Source of the DNA: CAKMMH01 sp927798255
Lineage (GTDB): Bacteria > Bdellovibrionota_C > UBA2361 > CAKMMH01
DNA length: 64,000 nt
Direction of reading: 5' to 3'
Assembly (NCBI GenBank): GCA_034180415.1
Contig: JAXFOK010000037.1
Coordinates: forward strand, 18,844-82,843
Shown here: positions 35,110 through 45,164 of the stretch, piece by piece
How the letters are laid out: every line of letters begins with the position of its first letter
Numbering within the stretch: the first letter of the stretch is position 1
Made by a program: the position numbers and the translations under genes
Notes under the pieces: model-generated
Databases searched by the model: none
Seen by the model: only the letters and a program-made list of their open reading frames with translations
What the model was told of the DNA's origin: nothing

Positions 35110-36309
35110 TTACTCTAATATTTCATCAACTGTTTTATAAAATTTTTGAATTATCGTATCCCAATTATAATTTGTCTTAACATAATTATATCCGTTTTCT
35201 GCTCTTAAATGATTATTAATTCTTTTTTCTTCAATTAAATTATTTATAGATGTAGCAAACTCTCTTTTATTTGAAAAAGTAAATCCACCATTAGAATTTT
35301 TAACATGATACGATGTAACTTTACAAAATCCACTAACTAGCACAGGAACTTTTAATCCCCAAGCTTCCATTATTACAATTGAAAACGACTCATTTACTGA
35401 CGGCTGACAAAGTGCAACAGAATGTTTTATAAGTCTTTGTTTGTCTTTTTCACTGGTATATCCAATATCTATAATATCATCTCTTAATTTAGCTTCTTTT
35501 CTCTGTAAATCATCAAATGAACCACCACCTGCAATAACTAATTTTAAATCACTTGGAAGCTTCTTATCATTTTTTAAAGATACAAAATAATCTACAAGTA
35601 AATGAACATTTTTTCCCGTTTCTTTTCTTCCAAAATATATAATATAGTTAAAATCTTCTTCAAAATATGGAGTTAAGCTTTCTCTTTCTTTATCACTTAT
35701 TAAAATAAATCCCATTCCTACACTATCTCCCTTTATAGAATCACCATAAAGAGATTTTGCTAAAAATTTTTCAGGCTCTGCATTAAACACAAATCCTCTT
35801 ACTTGCCTAAACATACTTGCTACAACATCAGTGTAGGCATAAATTTCATCATGAAGACAAGGAATCAAAATACTTTTTTGAGGTGCAATTAAACTTCCCC
35901 AAAAAGTAGTACCAAAAAGATAAGGAGCAAAAAAAATTGCTCTATATTTTTCATGATTACTTTTTATATAATTATAAAGTCCTGTAGAATTTACACTGTT
36001 TTTCATCCATAAAAGCTGTTTTTCAAGTGGAAGCAATTTATTCTCACTTAACTCTATTTGATACGGAATCCATTCTTCTAAATTTCTTTCATCAACTAAA
36101 AATCTTTTAACATTAACTTTGTCTTCTACGACTTCTTCTTCTTTTAAAGCGTTTTCCCAAGTCCTATTATCAATAGCACAAGTTGTTAATACATCAATAT
36201 TATCTCCGTTTTTTGCAAGTCTTTCTGCAAACTCTCTTACTAGAGTCTCACAACCTCCTGCAACTTTTTTACCATACCTTGGAACAACAAACGCAAAATT
36301 ATTAGTCAT
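35110..36309 (-). CDS. GT4-family glycosyltransferase
   Basis: 399 residues, GT-B fold. N-terminal FVVPRYGKKVAGGCETLVRE; C-terminal domain with IIYFGRKETGKNVHLLVDYF, LVIAGGGSFDDLQ and CQPSVNESFSIVIMEAWG carrying the E-x7-E donor site. Last gene of a run of three minus-strand glycosyltransferases, separated from the previous one by a family B block. Probably builds a surface polysaccharide or lipid-linked glycan; sugar unknown. Confidence 0.88.
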   Translation of the reverse strand: MTNNFAFVVPRYGKKVAGGCETLVREFAERLAKNGDNIDVLTTCAIDNRTWENALKEEEVVEDKVNVKRFLVDERNLEEWIPYQIELSENKLLPLEKQLLWMKNSVNSTGLYNYIKSNHEKYRAIFFAPYLFGTTFWGSLIAPQKSILIPCLHDEIYAYTDVVASMFRQVRGFVFNAEPEKFLAKSLYGDSIKGDSVGMGFILISDKERESLTPYFEEDFNYIIYFGRKETGKNVHLLVDYFVSLKNDKKLPSDLKLVIAGGGSFDDLQRKEAKLRDDIIDIGYTSEKDKQRLIKHSVALCQPSVNESFSIVIMEAWGLKVPVLVSGFCKVTSYHVKNSNGGFTFSNKREFATSINNLIEEKRINNHLRAENGYNYVKTNYNWDTIIQKFYKTVDEILE

Positions 36310-36311
36310 AA

Positions 36312-36425
36312 TTTTTATCCTTTATGGGGCACCCTTTCAGGGTGCATGTTTCGTGCGTGCATCCGCGCAACCAGGCACCGCACGCAAGCGTGCTACGGAA
36401 TGCCCCTTTAGGGCATCTTAATAGT
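36312..36425. repeat. Family B GC-rich palindromic block
   Basis: Three clear stems: GGGGCACCCTTTCAGGGTGC, GCACGCAAGCGTGC and ATGCCCCTTTAGGGCAT, with CGCGCAACCAGGCACCGCA between. It splits the glycosyltransferase run. No ORF. Confidence 0.65.
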
Positions 36426-36522
36426 TAAAAATAGTAAATAAAATTATAATTACAAAATATCTTGTAATTTTTTTACTTCATTACACTTTTTATTCAAAAA
36501 TTTTTCATTAAATTGTGAATGA

Positions 36523-37722
36523 TTATATTAAATTTAATTCTTCCCTAACATCCATTAAATAATCATCACGCTTGCTAAATGCTTTTTTTAAAACTTTCTT
36601 TTTTGCTCGTTCTTTTTGAATTTCAAAATCTTTATAAAATTTAGCAATTTCAACTTTTATTTGATTAAATAATGTTAAAAGCTCAAACGCAATATTTTTA
36701 CAAGAAAAATTCATTAAATAATTCTCCTTAAGCGCTTTATAGTCTAACATAATTTTATTTTCTTTATAAGCTTTTATAAAAAACTCGATTTCTCTTGATT
36801 CATTTACACCTAAAGTAACTTTTGCGATATAATTATTTGGAAAAATTTTTAAATTATCTTTAGAATCATTTGAAATCACAAAAACATTATTTTTTAGAGC
36901 TTCTGTTATAAAAAATGTATTAAAGTACTCTAATTTTTTTAATAAACATATCGCGATATCTGATCCCTGAAGCTCATTTTGAATATCTTTAACACTATTT
37001 TCTAGTACCTTAAAATTTTTTATCTCATTATCATTTAAAAATTTTATAGCATCATTTATTTCATTTTTATTTGTAAGCCAAATAAGTTTAAAACTTTCAA
37101 TATTTTTTAAACTTTGAATCATTTTATGATATCTACTTTTTGCGTGAGTGCTTCCTTCAAAAACAATTTTTGTAATTTCATTTTGTTTTTTTTCTTTATA
37201 CTCATTTAATGTAAGAGGATAAGGAATATATGAAATATTATTTTCATAAATAGAATTTATATTATTTCTTGTAATACATCTTCCCTCTTTAATAACGAAA
37301 GGATTTGGAGAAAGTGAAAAGAGTGCTTTTCCTAAATCTCGTTTTATATTATCACATTGTGATAATAATAAGTTTGTAATAATTGTTTGTGGTGGAACTA
37401 CACTTAAATAAAAATCATGAAAAAGTACCACACCAGGCCTTAGCGCAAGATGCACTCTACAAAAATTTGTACTTTTATCATCTTCTACTTGATAAAAGAA
37501 AATATCATAATGCTTTTTATTATCGTGTGAAAATGAAGTTAAATAATTATATACTTTTAAATCACAAAAAGTATCAGTATTATTTGTATCAGAAAAAATA
37601 TCAATATCTGCAAATTCTTTTAAATACGGTAAAATACTATTAGAAAAATAAAAAGATTTAGAATTTTCTTTTAGTGGTGTAAAAAAAGCAATTTTTAAAC
37701 GATTATTATTTTCTTTACTCAT
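36523..37722 (-). CDS. Glycosyltransferase-like protein (divergent GT4)
   Basis: 399 residues. The start IAFFTPLKENSKSFYFSNS and the C-terminal half (KIVFEGSTHAKSRYHKMI, then LQGSDIAICLLKKLEYFNTF followed by ITEALKNNVFVISND) follow a GT-B outline, but the usual E-x7-E motif is only partly kept. The tail is a charged coiled segment (QKERAKKKVLKKAF). Twenty bases after the next glycosyltransferase gene, so in one operon with it. Confidence 0.7.
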   Translation of the reverse strand: MSKENNNRLKIAFFTPLKENSKSFYFSNSILPYLKEFADIDIFSDTNNTDTFCDLKVYNYLTSFSHDNKKHYDIFFYQVEDDKSTNFCRVHLALRPGVVLFHDFYLSVVPPQTIITNLLLSQCDNIKRDLGKALFSLSPNPFVIKEGRCITRNNINSIYENNISYIPYPLTLNEYKEKKQNEITKIVFEGSTHAKSRYHKMIQSLKNIESFKLIWLTNKNEINDAIKFLNDNEIKNFKVLENSVKDIQNELQGSDIAICLLKKLEYFNTFFITEALKNNVFVISNDSKDNLKIFPNNYIAKVTLGVNESREIEFFIKAYKENKIMLDYKALKENYLMNFSCKNIAFELLTLFNQIKVEIAKFYKDFEIQKERAKKKVLKKAFSKRDDYLMDVREELNLI

Positions 37723-37741
37723 TTTAAAATCTTTATCTTAC

Positions 37742-38827
37742 CTATTTTTTTGTTGACTTATTTTTTAATGGACTAAGTAGTGAATTGATAACATTATCCC
37801 AACTAGAATCAAGTAATCCTAAATCATTTACTAATTTATATCCATTTTCTCCCATTTTCTTTGCTTCATCTTTATTTTCTAAAAGATATTTTATTGCATC
37901 AGCAATTCCAATAGGCGTAGGCTCTGTAATTAATCCATTTTCCTTATCTTTTACAAACTCTAAAGAACCACCACTATCTGATGCTGTTATTACAGGCTTT
38001 TTAGAAGCAAAAGCTTCAAGTGTTACATAACCATAATCTTCATCAAGAGGCGCATAATACACAGAAAGTGCATTTGCATAATTTTCTAAGAGTTCCTCAT
38101 CTGAAATACGCCCTAAAAATTCTACTCTTGAACTTAAATTATGTTTTTCAATGGTATTTTCTAAAAAAATCTGCGTTTGAGGCTCATCAAAACTTCCTGC
38201 AATCTTTAATTTTACATCTGATTTTATATAAGGAAGTGCTTCAATAAGCATATCAACTCTTTTTATTGAGCAAATTCTTCCAACTGATAAAATGTAATTT
38301 TCTTGATTTTTAGAGTAATATCTATTTCCTAAAGTTAATGGGGGATAAAGCACATCTGCCTTAATGCCATTAAATTTCTCGAGACGATTAGCCACATTTT
38401 TTGAAATTGCTGAGATATATGCTGATTCTTTTATAACGTTAGTATCAGTTTCATAAACTAACTCTCTATATACTTCATCTTCTAAATTATCTAAAACAGC
38501 TGAGTATCTTGTGCTATAAAGATCGTAACAAGAACGATCCTGATGAACAAGCCAAACACTTTTTCTAGGATGTTTTGCAAAAAATGTAGGAAATTTTGTA
38601 GCTATTACTAAATCAACATCAAAAACACAAAATTTTGATAAGTCTAAACTTCTCCACATTGACGCATACTTAAAAATTTCCTCTTTTTTAAATGGAGAAT
38701 AAGGTAACGAAATTTCATCAACTCGATGACCTCTTTTTTTAAGCTCTGATATTAAACTTCTTACAAGCGCTTCTTGTCCCCCGCCAACAAAAGGAATTTT
38801 TACACCTAGTACTAAAATGTTTGCCAT
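37742..38827 (-). CDS. GT4-family glycosyltransferase
   Basis: 361 residues, GT-B fold: ILVLGVKIPFVGGGQEALVR at the N-terminus; LSVGRICSIKRVDMLIEALP, KLKIAGSFDEPQTQ and VYYAPLDEDYGYVTLEAFAS in the donor domain, with the conserved acidic pair. Lies 18 bases after lemA and 19 before the next glycosyltransferase. Sugar and acceptor unknown. Confidence 0.9.
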   Translation of the reverse strand: MANILVLGVKIPFVGGGQEALVRSLISELKKRGHRVDEISLPYSPFKKEEIFKYASMWRSLDLSKFCVFDVDLVIATKFPTFFAKHPRKSVWLVHQDRSCYDLYSTRYSAVLDNLEDEVYRELVYETDTNVIKESAYISAISKNVANRLEKFNGIKADVLYPPLTLGNRYYSKNQENYILSVGRICSIKRVDMLIEALPYIKSDVKLKIAGSFDEPQTQIFLENTIEKHNLSSRVEFLGRISDEELLENYANALSVYYAPLDEDYGYVTLEAFASKKPVITASDSGGSLEFVKDKENGLITEPTPIGIADAIKYLLENKDEAKKMGENGYKLVNDLGLLDSSWDNVINSLLSPLKNKSTKK

Positions 38828-38845
38828 AGACCGATATTTTACTTA

Positions 38846-39406
38846 TTAAAACTTAACTTTTACATTTTCTCTTTCACTATCTGAGATATCAAAATAGTCT
38901 CTCTTTGAAAATCCAAAAATGTTAGCAATAAAAACTGCTGGGAAACTTTCACAAAGAATATTATAGTCTTTAACTACTGCATTGTAATATCTTCTTGCGT
39001 TTTGTATAGCATCTTCTATTGTACTTAATTGTCCTTGTAAATCTAAGAAATTCTGATTTGCTTTTAAATCTGGATAATTTTCTGAAATGGCAAATAATGT
39101 CTTTAAAGTACCTGTTAAAGCGTTTTCAGCTTCTGCTTGAGATTTTAAATCACCTTTACTTACACCCATTGCAAAATTTCTTGCTTCAACAACTTTTGTC
39201 AAAGTTCCTTCTTCGTGTGATGCATATCCTTTTACTGTTTCAACTAAATTAGGGATTAAATCGTAACGTCTTTTTAACTGAACATCTATTCCACTATAAG
39301 ATTCGTCCGCATTATTTTTAAGTTTTATAAATCTATTATATAAGCCTGCAACCCAAGCTAAAATCACACCTACTACACCTAAAAATCCAAGAAAAACTGT
39401 TCCCAT
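38846..39406 (-). CDS. lemA: LemA family protein
   Basis: 186 residues. An N-terminal membrane helix (FLGFLGVVGVILAWVAGLYN) is followed by the LemA helical bundle: VQLKRRYDLIPNLVETVKGY, LKANQNFLDLQGQLSTIEDA and ARRYYNAVVKDYN. LemA proteins are membrane-anchored with an outward helical domain; function is unclear. It heads the glycosyltransferase operon. Confidence 0.93.
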   Translation of the reverse strand: MGTVFLGFLGVVGVILAWVAGLYNRFIKLKNNADESYSGIDVQLKRRYDLIPNLVETVKGYASHEEGTLTKVVEARNFAMGVSKGDLKSQAEAENALTGTLKTLFAISENYPDLKANQNFLDLQGQLSTIEDAIQNARRYYNAVVKDYNILCESFPAVFIANIFGFSKRDYFDISDSERENVKVKF

Positions 39407-39506
39407 AATATTTCTTCCTTAGCTTAAATTATAAAACGAAAGTAATATAAGATTTGAGCCAACTTTTTATAGCCAAAAAGCTATAAAAAGTTAACTAAGT
39501 TTGTAA

Positions 39507-39914
39507 TTAATCCCAACCTGCTGTTTCGAAGCCTTTTTTAGCAAGACATCTTTCTACAAAGTTTTTGTAATCTTGGCTATGTCCTGAACTATCATTAAGT
39601 CCTGAAGCAACACCTAGCATACCTCCTATTGCAGCTCCTGCACCAGTTCCACGTCCTGCTTTTCCAAAAACTGCTCCACCTACTGCACCAGTTGCAGCAC
39701 CAAGTCCTGCACCAACTGCACCTTGTTTTGCAGCTTCTAATGCCATATTTTTCTTAGGAACGTATTGATCAGCTAGTGCCATGCATTCGTCAATTGCTCT
39801 TTCTTGAGAGTAATAATCAGTTCTTTGATATTTTGAATTAGGATATAGTCTCGGTCTTGATTCTACACAAGAAATCATTCCTAGTGCTAATAAAAAAAGT
39901 AATGCTTTTTTCAT
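39507..39914 (-). CDS. Glycine-zipper outer-membrane lipoprotein
   Basis: 135 residues: lipoprotein signal ending GMISC (Cys16), then from about residue 65 a glycine-zipper stretch with GAVGAGLGAATGAVGGAVFG and GTGAGAAIGGMLGVASG, as in SlyB-type proteins. The C-terminus has a short Cys-containing motif (YKNFVERCLAKKGFETAGW) seen in similar lipoproteins. Likely an envelope-stabilising protein. Separated by 46 bases from rubredoxin, same strand. Confidence 0.8.
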   Translation of the reverse strand: MKKALLFLLALGMISCVESRPRLYPNSKYQRTDYYSQERAIDECMALADQYVPKKNMALEAAKQGAVGAGLGAATGAVGGAVFGKAGRGTGAGAAIGGMLGVASGLNDSSGHSQDYKNFVERCLAKKGFETAGWD

Positions 39915-39959
39915 ATTATTTAACCTCAGTAAAAATAATAAAATAAAAAACTTTTTAAA

Positions 39960-40118
39960 TTACATTTCTGTAAAATCGTCTTTTGAAACACCGCATTCTG
40001 GACATGACCAATCGCTTGGAATATCCTCAAATTTTGTTCCTGGCGCTATACCATGTTCTATATCACCTTTTTCTTCATCGTAGATATACCCACATATTGT
40101 ACATTGATATTTTTTCAT
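39960..40118 (-). CDS. Rubredoxin
   Basis: 52 residues, the standard length. Two CxxC knuckles, CTICGYIY and CPECGVSKDDF, bind one iron; GIAPGTKFEDIPSDWSC is the usual linker. A small electron carrier typical of anaerobes and of superoxide/peroxide detoxification. AAGGAG precedes the ATG. The following 290 bp (40119-40408) hold no gene; they include a run of nine C's at 40213-40221. Confidence 0.97.
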   Translation of the reverse strand: MKKYQCTICGYIYDEEKGDIEHGIAPGTKFEDIPSDWSCPECGVSKDDFTEM

Positions 40119-40408
40119 TTTAAACTCCTTATTTTTAATTATTATAAAACATAATAATATTTTATATAGGATTTAAAAAAGACGCAATCTTAAGAATTTA
40201 GTTACATTCTCTCCCCCCCCCTTTACCTCATTACCATTTACATAATACATGATTATTTATTATGTACATGATAGGTTTATTTATAATAGGGTGTTCAAAA
40301 TATAAAAATCAACTGAAATGCAAGAAAAATGTTTTAGTGGCTAAAAGTGTGTATATGCACATAAGTTGTGCCAACATAAAAATGTTTTTATATTAAATTT
40401 AAAATAGA

Positions 40409-41452
40409 TTACTTTATATACTTAGCACTTTTTGTTGAGCCAATTTTTTTTATTTTTCCATCATTTAACATTGAGGCTAATACGGCTTCAATTGTTGTTA
40501 ATGAAATATCTGGAAGTAAAGCTTGAAGTTCTTTTTTGCTTATTGGTAAAAATGAATTCATTATAGCACTTTCTATCCTTTTCTTTTTACTAACTTTTTT
40601 TGTTCCTAACGTTAAAAATCTTTTATCTAATTCTTTATAACATAAATAAAGCGTATAAAGAAAATTTTCAATAAATGGAATATAATCATTTTGATTATCA
40701 TGCCAACCAATTGAAGAACGTTTCAAAGCTTCATAATAGTTTCCTTTCATTTTATTAATTTGTTCTTCAAAAGAAATATATTTTGAAATATCAAAACCAC
40801 TTTTATAAAGAAGAAATAGTGTAAGCAATCGACTTATTCTTCCATTGCCATCTCTAAAAGGGTGAATACAAAGAAAGTCTAAAATAACACATGGAATTAA
40901 AAGTAGTCCATCAATTAAAGAATCATCGCGTGCTTCCATATATGCTAATATAAGCTCTTTCATTGCCTTAGGTGTATCTTGTGATGATACTAGAACCCAT
41001 CTTACAAAACTTGTTCCATCTTTATAACTTTCTCTAATAATATTATCTTCTGTTTTATAACTGCCACCATAAGAGACTTCTATTTTTTCTAATAAAATTT
41101 TATGAAGATTGAGTATTAAATCTTCATTTAGTGACATTTTATCACTATCTGAATGAATAAGATTAAGGGCATTTTTGTATCCTAATATTTCTTGCTCGTT
41201 ATGATTAAGGGGAGCTGAACTTTGATTTACTATTTCTTCAATACGTTTATCAGTCGTTACTATTCCTTCAATTTCATTGCTACCTTTAACAGATTGAACA
41301 ATAGCTATTTTTTGAAGTGCGGTAAAAATATCAGGATATATATTTTTTTTCTCTTCTTCTAAGTTTTTAAGGGTATATATCGCATTAGTAAAAGTCATAA
41401 AATTAACTGGAACTTTAATATTGCGAAGAAATGAATAATCGAATCGTCTCAT
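40409..41452 (-). CDS. Fic-domain AMP-transferase with N-terminal inhibitory helix
   Basis: 347 residues. The catalytic loop HPFRDGNGRISR (H197) is the full HPFx(D/E)GNGRxxR motif, so it should be active. The inhibitory motif S58-x3-E62-G63 in GSNEIEGI lies at the N-terminus (class II Fic). A winged-helix-like C-terminal segment (KKELQALLPDISLTTIEAVL) is typical of standalone regulatory Fic proteins. No antitoxin partner adjoins it. The target is unknown; an effector role with the type III system is possible but nothing here shows it. Confidence 0.93.
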   Translation of the reverse strand: MRRFDYSFLRNIKVPVNFMTFTNAIYTLKNLEEEKKNIYPDIFTALQKIAIVQSVKGSNEIEGIVTTDKRIEEIVNQSSAPLNHNEQEILGYKNALNLIHSDSDKMSLNEDLILNLHKILLEKIEVSYGGSYKTEDNIIRESYKDGTSFVRWVLVSSQDTPKAMKELILAYMEARDDSLIDGLLLIPCVILDFLCIHPFRDGNGRISRLLTLFLLYKSGFDISKYISFEEQINKMKGNYYEALKRSSIGWHDNQNDYIPFIENFLYTLYLCYKELDKRFLTLGTKKVSKKKRIESAIMNSFLPISKKELQALLPDISLTTIEAVLASMLNDGKIKKIGSTKSAKYIK

Positions 41453-41635
41453 AATCTACCTATATTTTATTACAATTTGCATATATTTTAGTTATTTATA
41501 TGCAAATTATCAAGAAAAGTTTCAATATTTTGCATATATTTTATGAAAATATATGTAAATTAGTAAATGTAATAACAAACTTCATAAGTTTTAACGAATG
41601 TTAAGTAAATTACACATGCCTTTAGGGCATATTAT

Positions 41636-41845
41636 CCCCCCACTTACGCTTCTTACACCTGTTAATACTTATACTGGTATCAATTGATTTGTAATAGAAT
41701 TATTTCCTACTTGCCTAGAACTATTATGTCCCTAAGAGTAAAGTTTATTATCTGTCGTTGCTGCACATGTATGACTCACACCTGTCACCACCTACCTTAC
41801 ACTATTTAACACTGGCACATCTGCAAAGCTTAAATTTGTAAAAAT
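41636..41845 (-). pseudogene. Remnant of an RCC1-repeat protein
   Basis: Read on the minus strand this stretch gives LSFADVPVLNSVR, stop, VVTGVSHTCAATTDNKLYS, stop, GHNSSRQVGNN, then LIPV, stop, VLTGVRSVSGG. That is an RCC1 repeat (SHTCAxTxxxKLYxWGxN) with three in-frame stops. The intact-looking relative is at 55712-56167. The rest of the 737-bp gap 41453-42189 holds only AT-rich sequence and the leader of the RRM gene. Confidence 0.6.
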
Positions 41846-42189
41846 TAAAAACTTTAAAAATGAAAATACAAAAATTGAAAAATATATTTTTTTAGTTATT
41901 AATGTATGTGCATAAATTCTAAATTGTTAGCCAACAGCATTCTATAAAAATATATATTTCTTATAAAATAATTAAATTTTTAAAAGATGTGATTTTATTA
42001 CTGTATCACTTCTAATATTTAAATATCATGTTTCTGTTACCCATAACCTGTAAAATATCAACCATCATTAAAACACTATAAATTATATATCTAATTGTCA
42101 TCTCCTAAAAACCATGATAGCATGGATATTGGTATAGATTTTTCAAATTTATACCACCACTTGATGTATTTTTTGGAAGGAAAAAGAAA

Positions 42190-42480
42190 ATGAATATTTA
42201 TGTTGGCAATCTTGTTTATGCCATAACAAGCGATGAATTAAAGGATATATTTACTAAATATGGTGAAGTTGAATCTGCAAGCGTTATAACTTTTCATTCA
42301 GGAAAATCAAAAGGCTTTGGATTTGTAACCATGCCAAACGATGAACAAGCTAAAGCTGCAATTGATGCACTTAATGGCACTGATTTACAAGGTCGCCAAG
42401 TCATAGTTAACGAGGCAAGGCCAAAAGAAAATGGCCCAAAGAAACATCATCCTAGAGGATTTAAAAATCAAAAACAATAG
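42190..42480 (+). CDS. RNA-recognition-motif (RRM) protein
   Basis: 96 residues, a single RRM with RNP2 IYVGNL (3-8) and RNP1 KGFGFVTM (41-48), plus a basic His/Lys-rich tail. Proteins of this size bind RNA and are often cold-induced. The 150-base region upstream has a small hairpin (GGTATA/TATACC) before the GGAAGG ribosome binding site, consistent with leader control. Stands alone, ended by a perfect terminator. Confidence 0.95.
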   Translation: MNIYVGNLVYAITSDELKDIFTKYGEVESASVITFHSGKSKGFGFVTMPNDEQAKAAIDALNGTDLQGRQVIVNEARPKENGPKKHHPRGFKNQKQ

Positions 42481-42504
42481 TAATTTATCCTTTATAAAAA
42501 TATA

Positions 42505-42546
42505 AAAAGGAACATCTAAAAAAATTTTCTATTAGATGTTCCTTTT
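42505..42546. terminator. Bidirectional terminator
   Basis: A perfect 14-bp stem, AAAAGGAACATCTA with TAGATGTTCCTTTT, has A and T tracts on either side and so can serve both the RRM gene and the convergent membrane-protein gene. Confidence 0.9.
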
Positions 42547-42565
42547 GTAAATTTATGAAAGTTTT

Positions 42566-44746
42566 CTAATTATAATTTTTTATATAAATTTTTTGCGTGT
42601 TAGAAATTCCAGTAAAAGTAAGCCTGTAAGGAGATACCCTATTATCACAAAAAGTTTTGGATAAATTTATTTTATAATTAATCCATTCATCATCTTTTGA
42701 TGGCAGTATGTTATCAACAAAGGTATCGTTATTCTTATTTTTTACCATTATCATTCTATGTTCTTTTTCTCTCGGGCTATTTTTAGTTTTTATTTGAATC
42801 GTAATTTCATTTAAATATTTAGGGACATTTAAATAATATGTTTTTCTATTTTTAAAACTTCCTTTATATTCAATTAAATATACATTTTTATCTTTATAAA
42901 TCGTTTTTAATTGCGTTTTATAATGCTTTAATTTTTCTTCAAATTGATTAGAATCAAAATTATCAACCCTATTACCATCAAAAATTACATATTTTAAATT
43001 ATAATTAAAAGCCAATGTATTTACTGAACGTTCATCAGGAAATTTAGACATTTTCGTTGGGTATTCCTTAGAAACTCTTCCTCTTTGTCCTGAATATCCA
43101 TTTATTATTGAATGATTATGCGATAATGAATGGATCATGTACGAAACATTATAATTTGCATAACCAATATCTTCATTTTTATCACCATAATCTCTAAACG
43201 GAAGATATATAACTTTGTATTCACTTGGAAGCTTATTTAATTTTTCAGTAATTTTACTGTAACTAACAAAGCTTTGAGGTTTACCCATTTGAAATATAGT
43301 AACTTTTTGTTCATAAAAATTTATTATACAAAAAATTATAAAAATAAATATCACATATTTTTTATCTCTAGATAGTAAATAAAAATTAAGTGAAAATAAT
43401 ATATACATCACAAGAATCACGAAAATTCCTATTCTCGAAATAGCCCTAATAGCATTAACACCAGGGAAAATATGATAAAGAACATAATATAAACCTGTTG
43501 GATATGATTTTGTAACTTCGCTTCCAAGAGGCCCAAAAGATAAAAACATAAGAGATACAAACAAAAATAAGAAAACTATGACAAGCCCTCTATTACTTAA
43601 AATATAAAAATTATCATTATATTCTAATTTTCTTAAAGTCATCATCATATAAAGTAAAATTAAATAACCACTCCATAAACAAAATGATGCTATATAAGAA
43701 ATATTATTTTCTGCCGTTATGTAAATTGTTAAAAATGAACCTATAAAAAATAAAAATAAAAATAGAAGTAGCAACTTATTAAAAAATTTTGAGCCTTTTG
43801 AAATGGTTATATAGCAAAAAAATACTGCAATAATAGGAATGATCCCTACGAATAAAAGGCTTTCTGCATGAGAAAAATTTAATTTTGAATAAAAATAAGA
43901 AAGTGGTGAACTTGAAAAATATGATAAAAAGTTTGATGAAAAAGCGTTTGCCTCATACATTCCCCTAACTTTAAAAGTATTTTTAACATCATAATATGGT
44001 ATAAAACAACTTAAAATTGGTATAATCCCTAAAAATAATCCAACGCAAAAATTCTTTATATGGCTAAATTTTAAGATGTATCTTGTTTTTAATAAGAAAA
44101 ACGACAGATATAAGAAAAATATGATTAAGCATAAAAACACTGCATAATATACAGTCGTAATAAATGATAAAAAGATAGTAATTCCTAAATAAAATGCATA
44201 TTTCTTTTTTTCGTATAATAAATATTTAAATAAGTAATAAATTCCAAGAGGAATAAAAAAAACAAATTGAAGCTGTGGGTGTCCTACGACAAATCCTAAA
44301 TTTGTATTTATGCAAAAAAGCATGCTTGGTAAAATTGAATAAATTATAGAGCCTGTTAAAAAATATAAAAGTAAAAAAAGGCAAAAACCATTTAAGACCC
44401 AAGCAATAATAAAGCATAAATTGTAAGAGGTATTAAAAGAAAAAAATAAATTTAGAAAATTTATAAAAGCACTTGGTAAAATAAAATTATCACTCCAAGC
44501 TAAAGTATAGCCATAAGGATAATACATTGAAGTTTGAAAATAAGGATAATCTGTAAAATTTCTTAAAAATGATTTTGCTAAATAATAATAAAGCCCACTA
44601 TCTCCGTAAACGCCTCCTATAATTTTTGAATCAATTTCTAAAAAAACACTTTGTCTTGTAAAAAATAGTCCTAAAACAAAAATTAAGATAGCAAACAATT
44701 TAGTGGAAAATTTCGAATTGTATGCTTCAATAAAATTACTTTTCAT
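42566..44746 (-). CDS. Large polytopic membrane protein, GT-C/YfhO-like glycosyltransferase
   Basis: 726 residues: about twelve to fourteen membrane helices over residues 15-480, then a soluble C-terminal part of some 240 residues. The first external loop (KIIGGVYGDSGLYYYLAKSF) has the Asp-containing arrangement of GT-C transferases, and AIRAISRIGIFVILVMYILF resembles YfhO-type proteins. Likely moves a sugar from a polyprenyl carrier in the envelope. Monocistronic; no partner adjoins it. Confidence 0.65.
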   Translation of the reverse strand: MKSNFIEAYNSKFSTKLFAILIFVLGLFFTRQSVFLEIDSKIIGGVYGDSGLYYYLAKSFLRNFTDYPYFQTSMYYPYGYTLAWSDNFILPSAFINFLNLFFSFNTSYNLCFIIAWVLNGFCLFLLLYFLTGSIIYSILPSMLFCINTNLGFVVGHPQLQFVFFIPLGIYYLFKYLLYEKKKYAFYLGITIFLSFITTVYYAVFLCLIIFFLYLSFFLLKTRYILKFSHIKNFCVGLFLGIIPILSCFIPYYDVKNTFKVRGMYEANAFSSNFLSYFSSSPLSYFYSKLNFSHAESLLFVGIIPIIAVFFCYITISKGSKFFNKLLLLFLFLFFIGSFLTIYITAENNISYIASFCLWSGYLILLYMMMTLRKLEYNDNFYILSNRGLVIVFLFLFVSLMFLSFGPLGSEVTKSYPTGLYYVLYHIFPGVNAIRAISRIGIFVILVMYILFSLNFYLLSRDKKYVIFIFIIFCIINFYEQKVTIFQMGKPQSFVSYSKITEKLNKLPSEYKVIYLPFRDYGDKNEDIGYANYNVSYMIHSLSHNHSIINGYSGQRGRVSKEYPTKMSKFPDERSVNTLAFNYNLKYVIFDGNRVDNFDSNQFEEKLKHYKTQLKTIYKDKNVYLIEYKGSFKNRKTYYLNVPKYLNEITIQIKTKNSPREKEHRMIMVKNKNNDTFVDNILPSKDDEWINYKINLSKTFCDNRVSPYRLTFTGISNTQKIYIKNYN

Positions 44747-44817
44747 AAATCAAAATAAAACAAAAAACCAAAAACTCTCTAATATATTTATATTATTATT
44801 TATTACATATTTTTTAT

Positions 44818-45010
44818 ATACAACCGGGTAGTTCGCAAAAGCTTTGCTTTTGCGACCTCACAACCCGCATGCCACTGGCACCACACGCAAACGTGCTATA
44901 GGATGCCACAAAAGCGGCATAGTTTGAACAAAAATTAACGAGCAAAATAAAACTGTTAATAACTCATATATTCTCGACTTAAATACACATTTTGTGTAAA
45001 AATTTTGAGA
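44818..45010. repeat. Family B GC-rich block with 38-bp tail
   Basis: Palindromes TTCGCAAAAGCTTTGCTTTTGCG and CACACGCAAACGTG with TGCCACAAAAGCGGCA, then AAAATTAACGAGCAAA and the 38-bp module at 44972-45009 (TCTCGACTTAAA...AAATTTTGAG), whose inner part GTGTAAAA/CACATTTTGTG is palindromic. 45011-45164 holds nothing else I recognise. Confidence 0.65.
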
Positions 45011-45164
45011 GACATCACAACGCAAAACTCCGCTGAGGGGCCACCAAGAGTTATCTCCTAGTATATTATTATCTATTGATTTTTTTGTATAGTTTTTTAA
45101 TTCGTCACATCATTTATAGCTTTATAGCCTAGACTTCATATGATTTTGAAAATTCGGAGGAATA

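Noticed and set aside
40409..41452. Fic toxin of a toxin-antitoxin pair
   Set aside because: The inhibitory helix motif is within the protein itself and no small antitoxin gene adjoins; a self-regulated class II Fic is the better reading.
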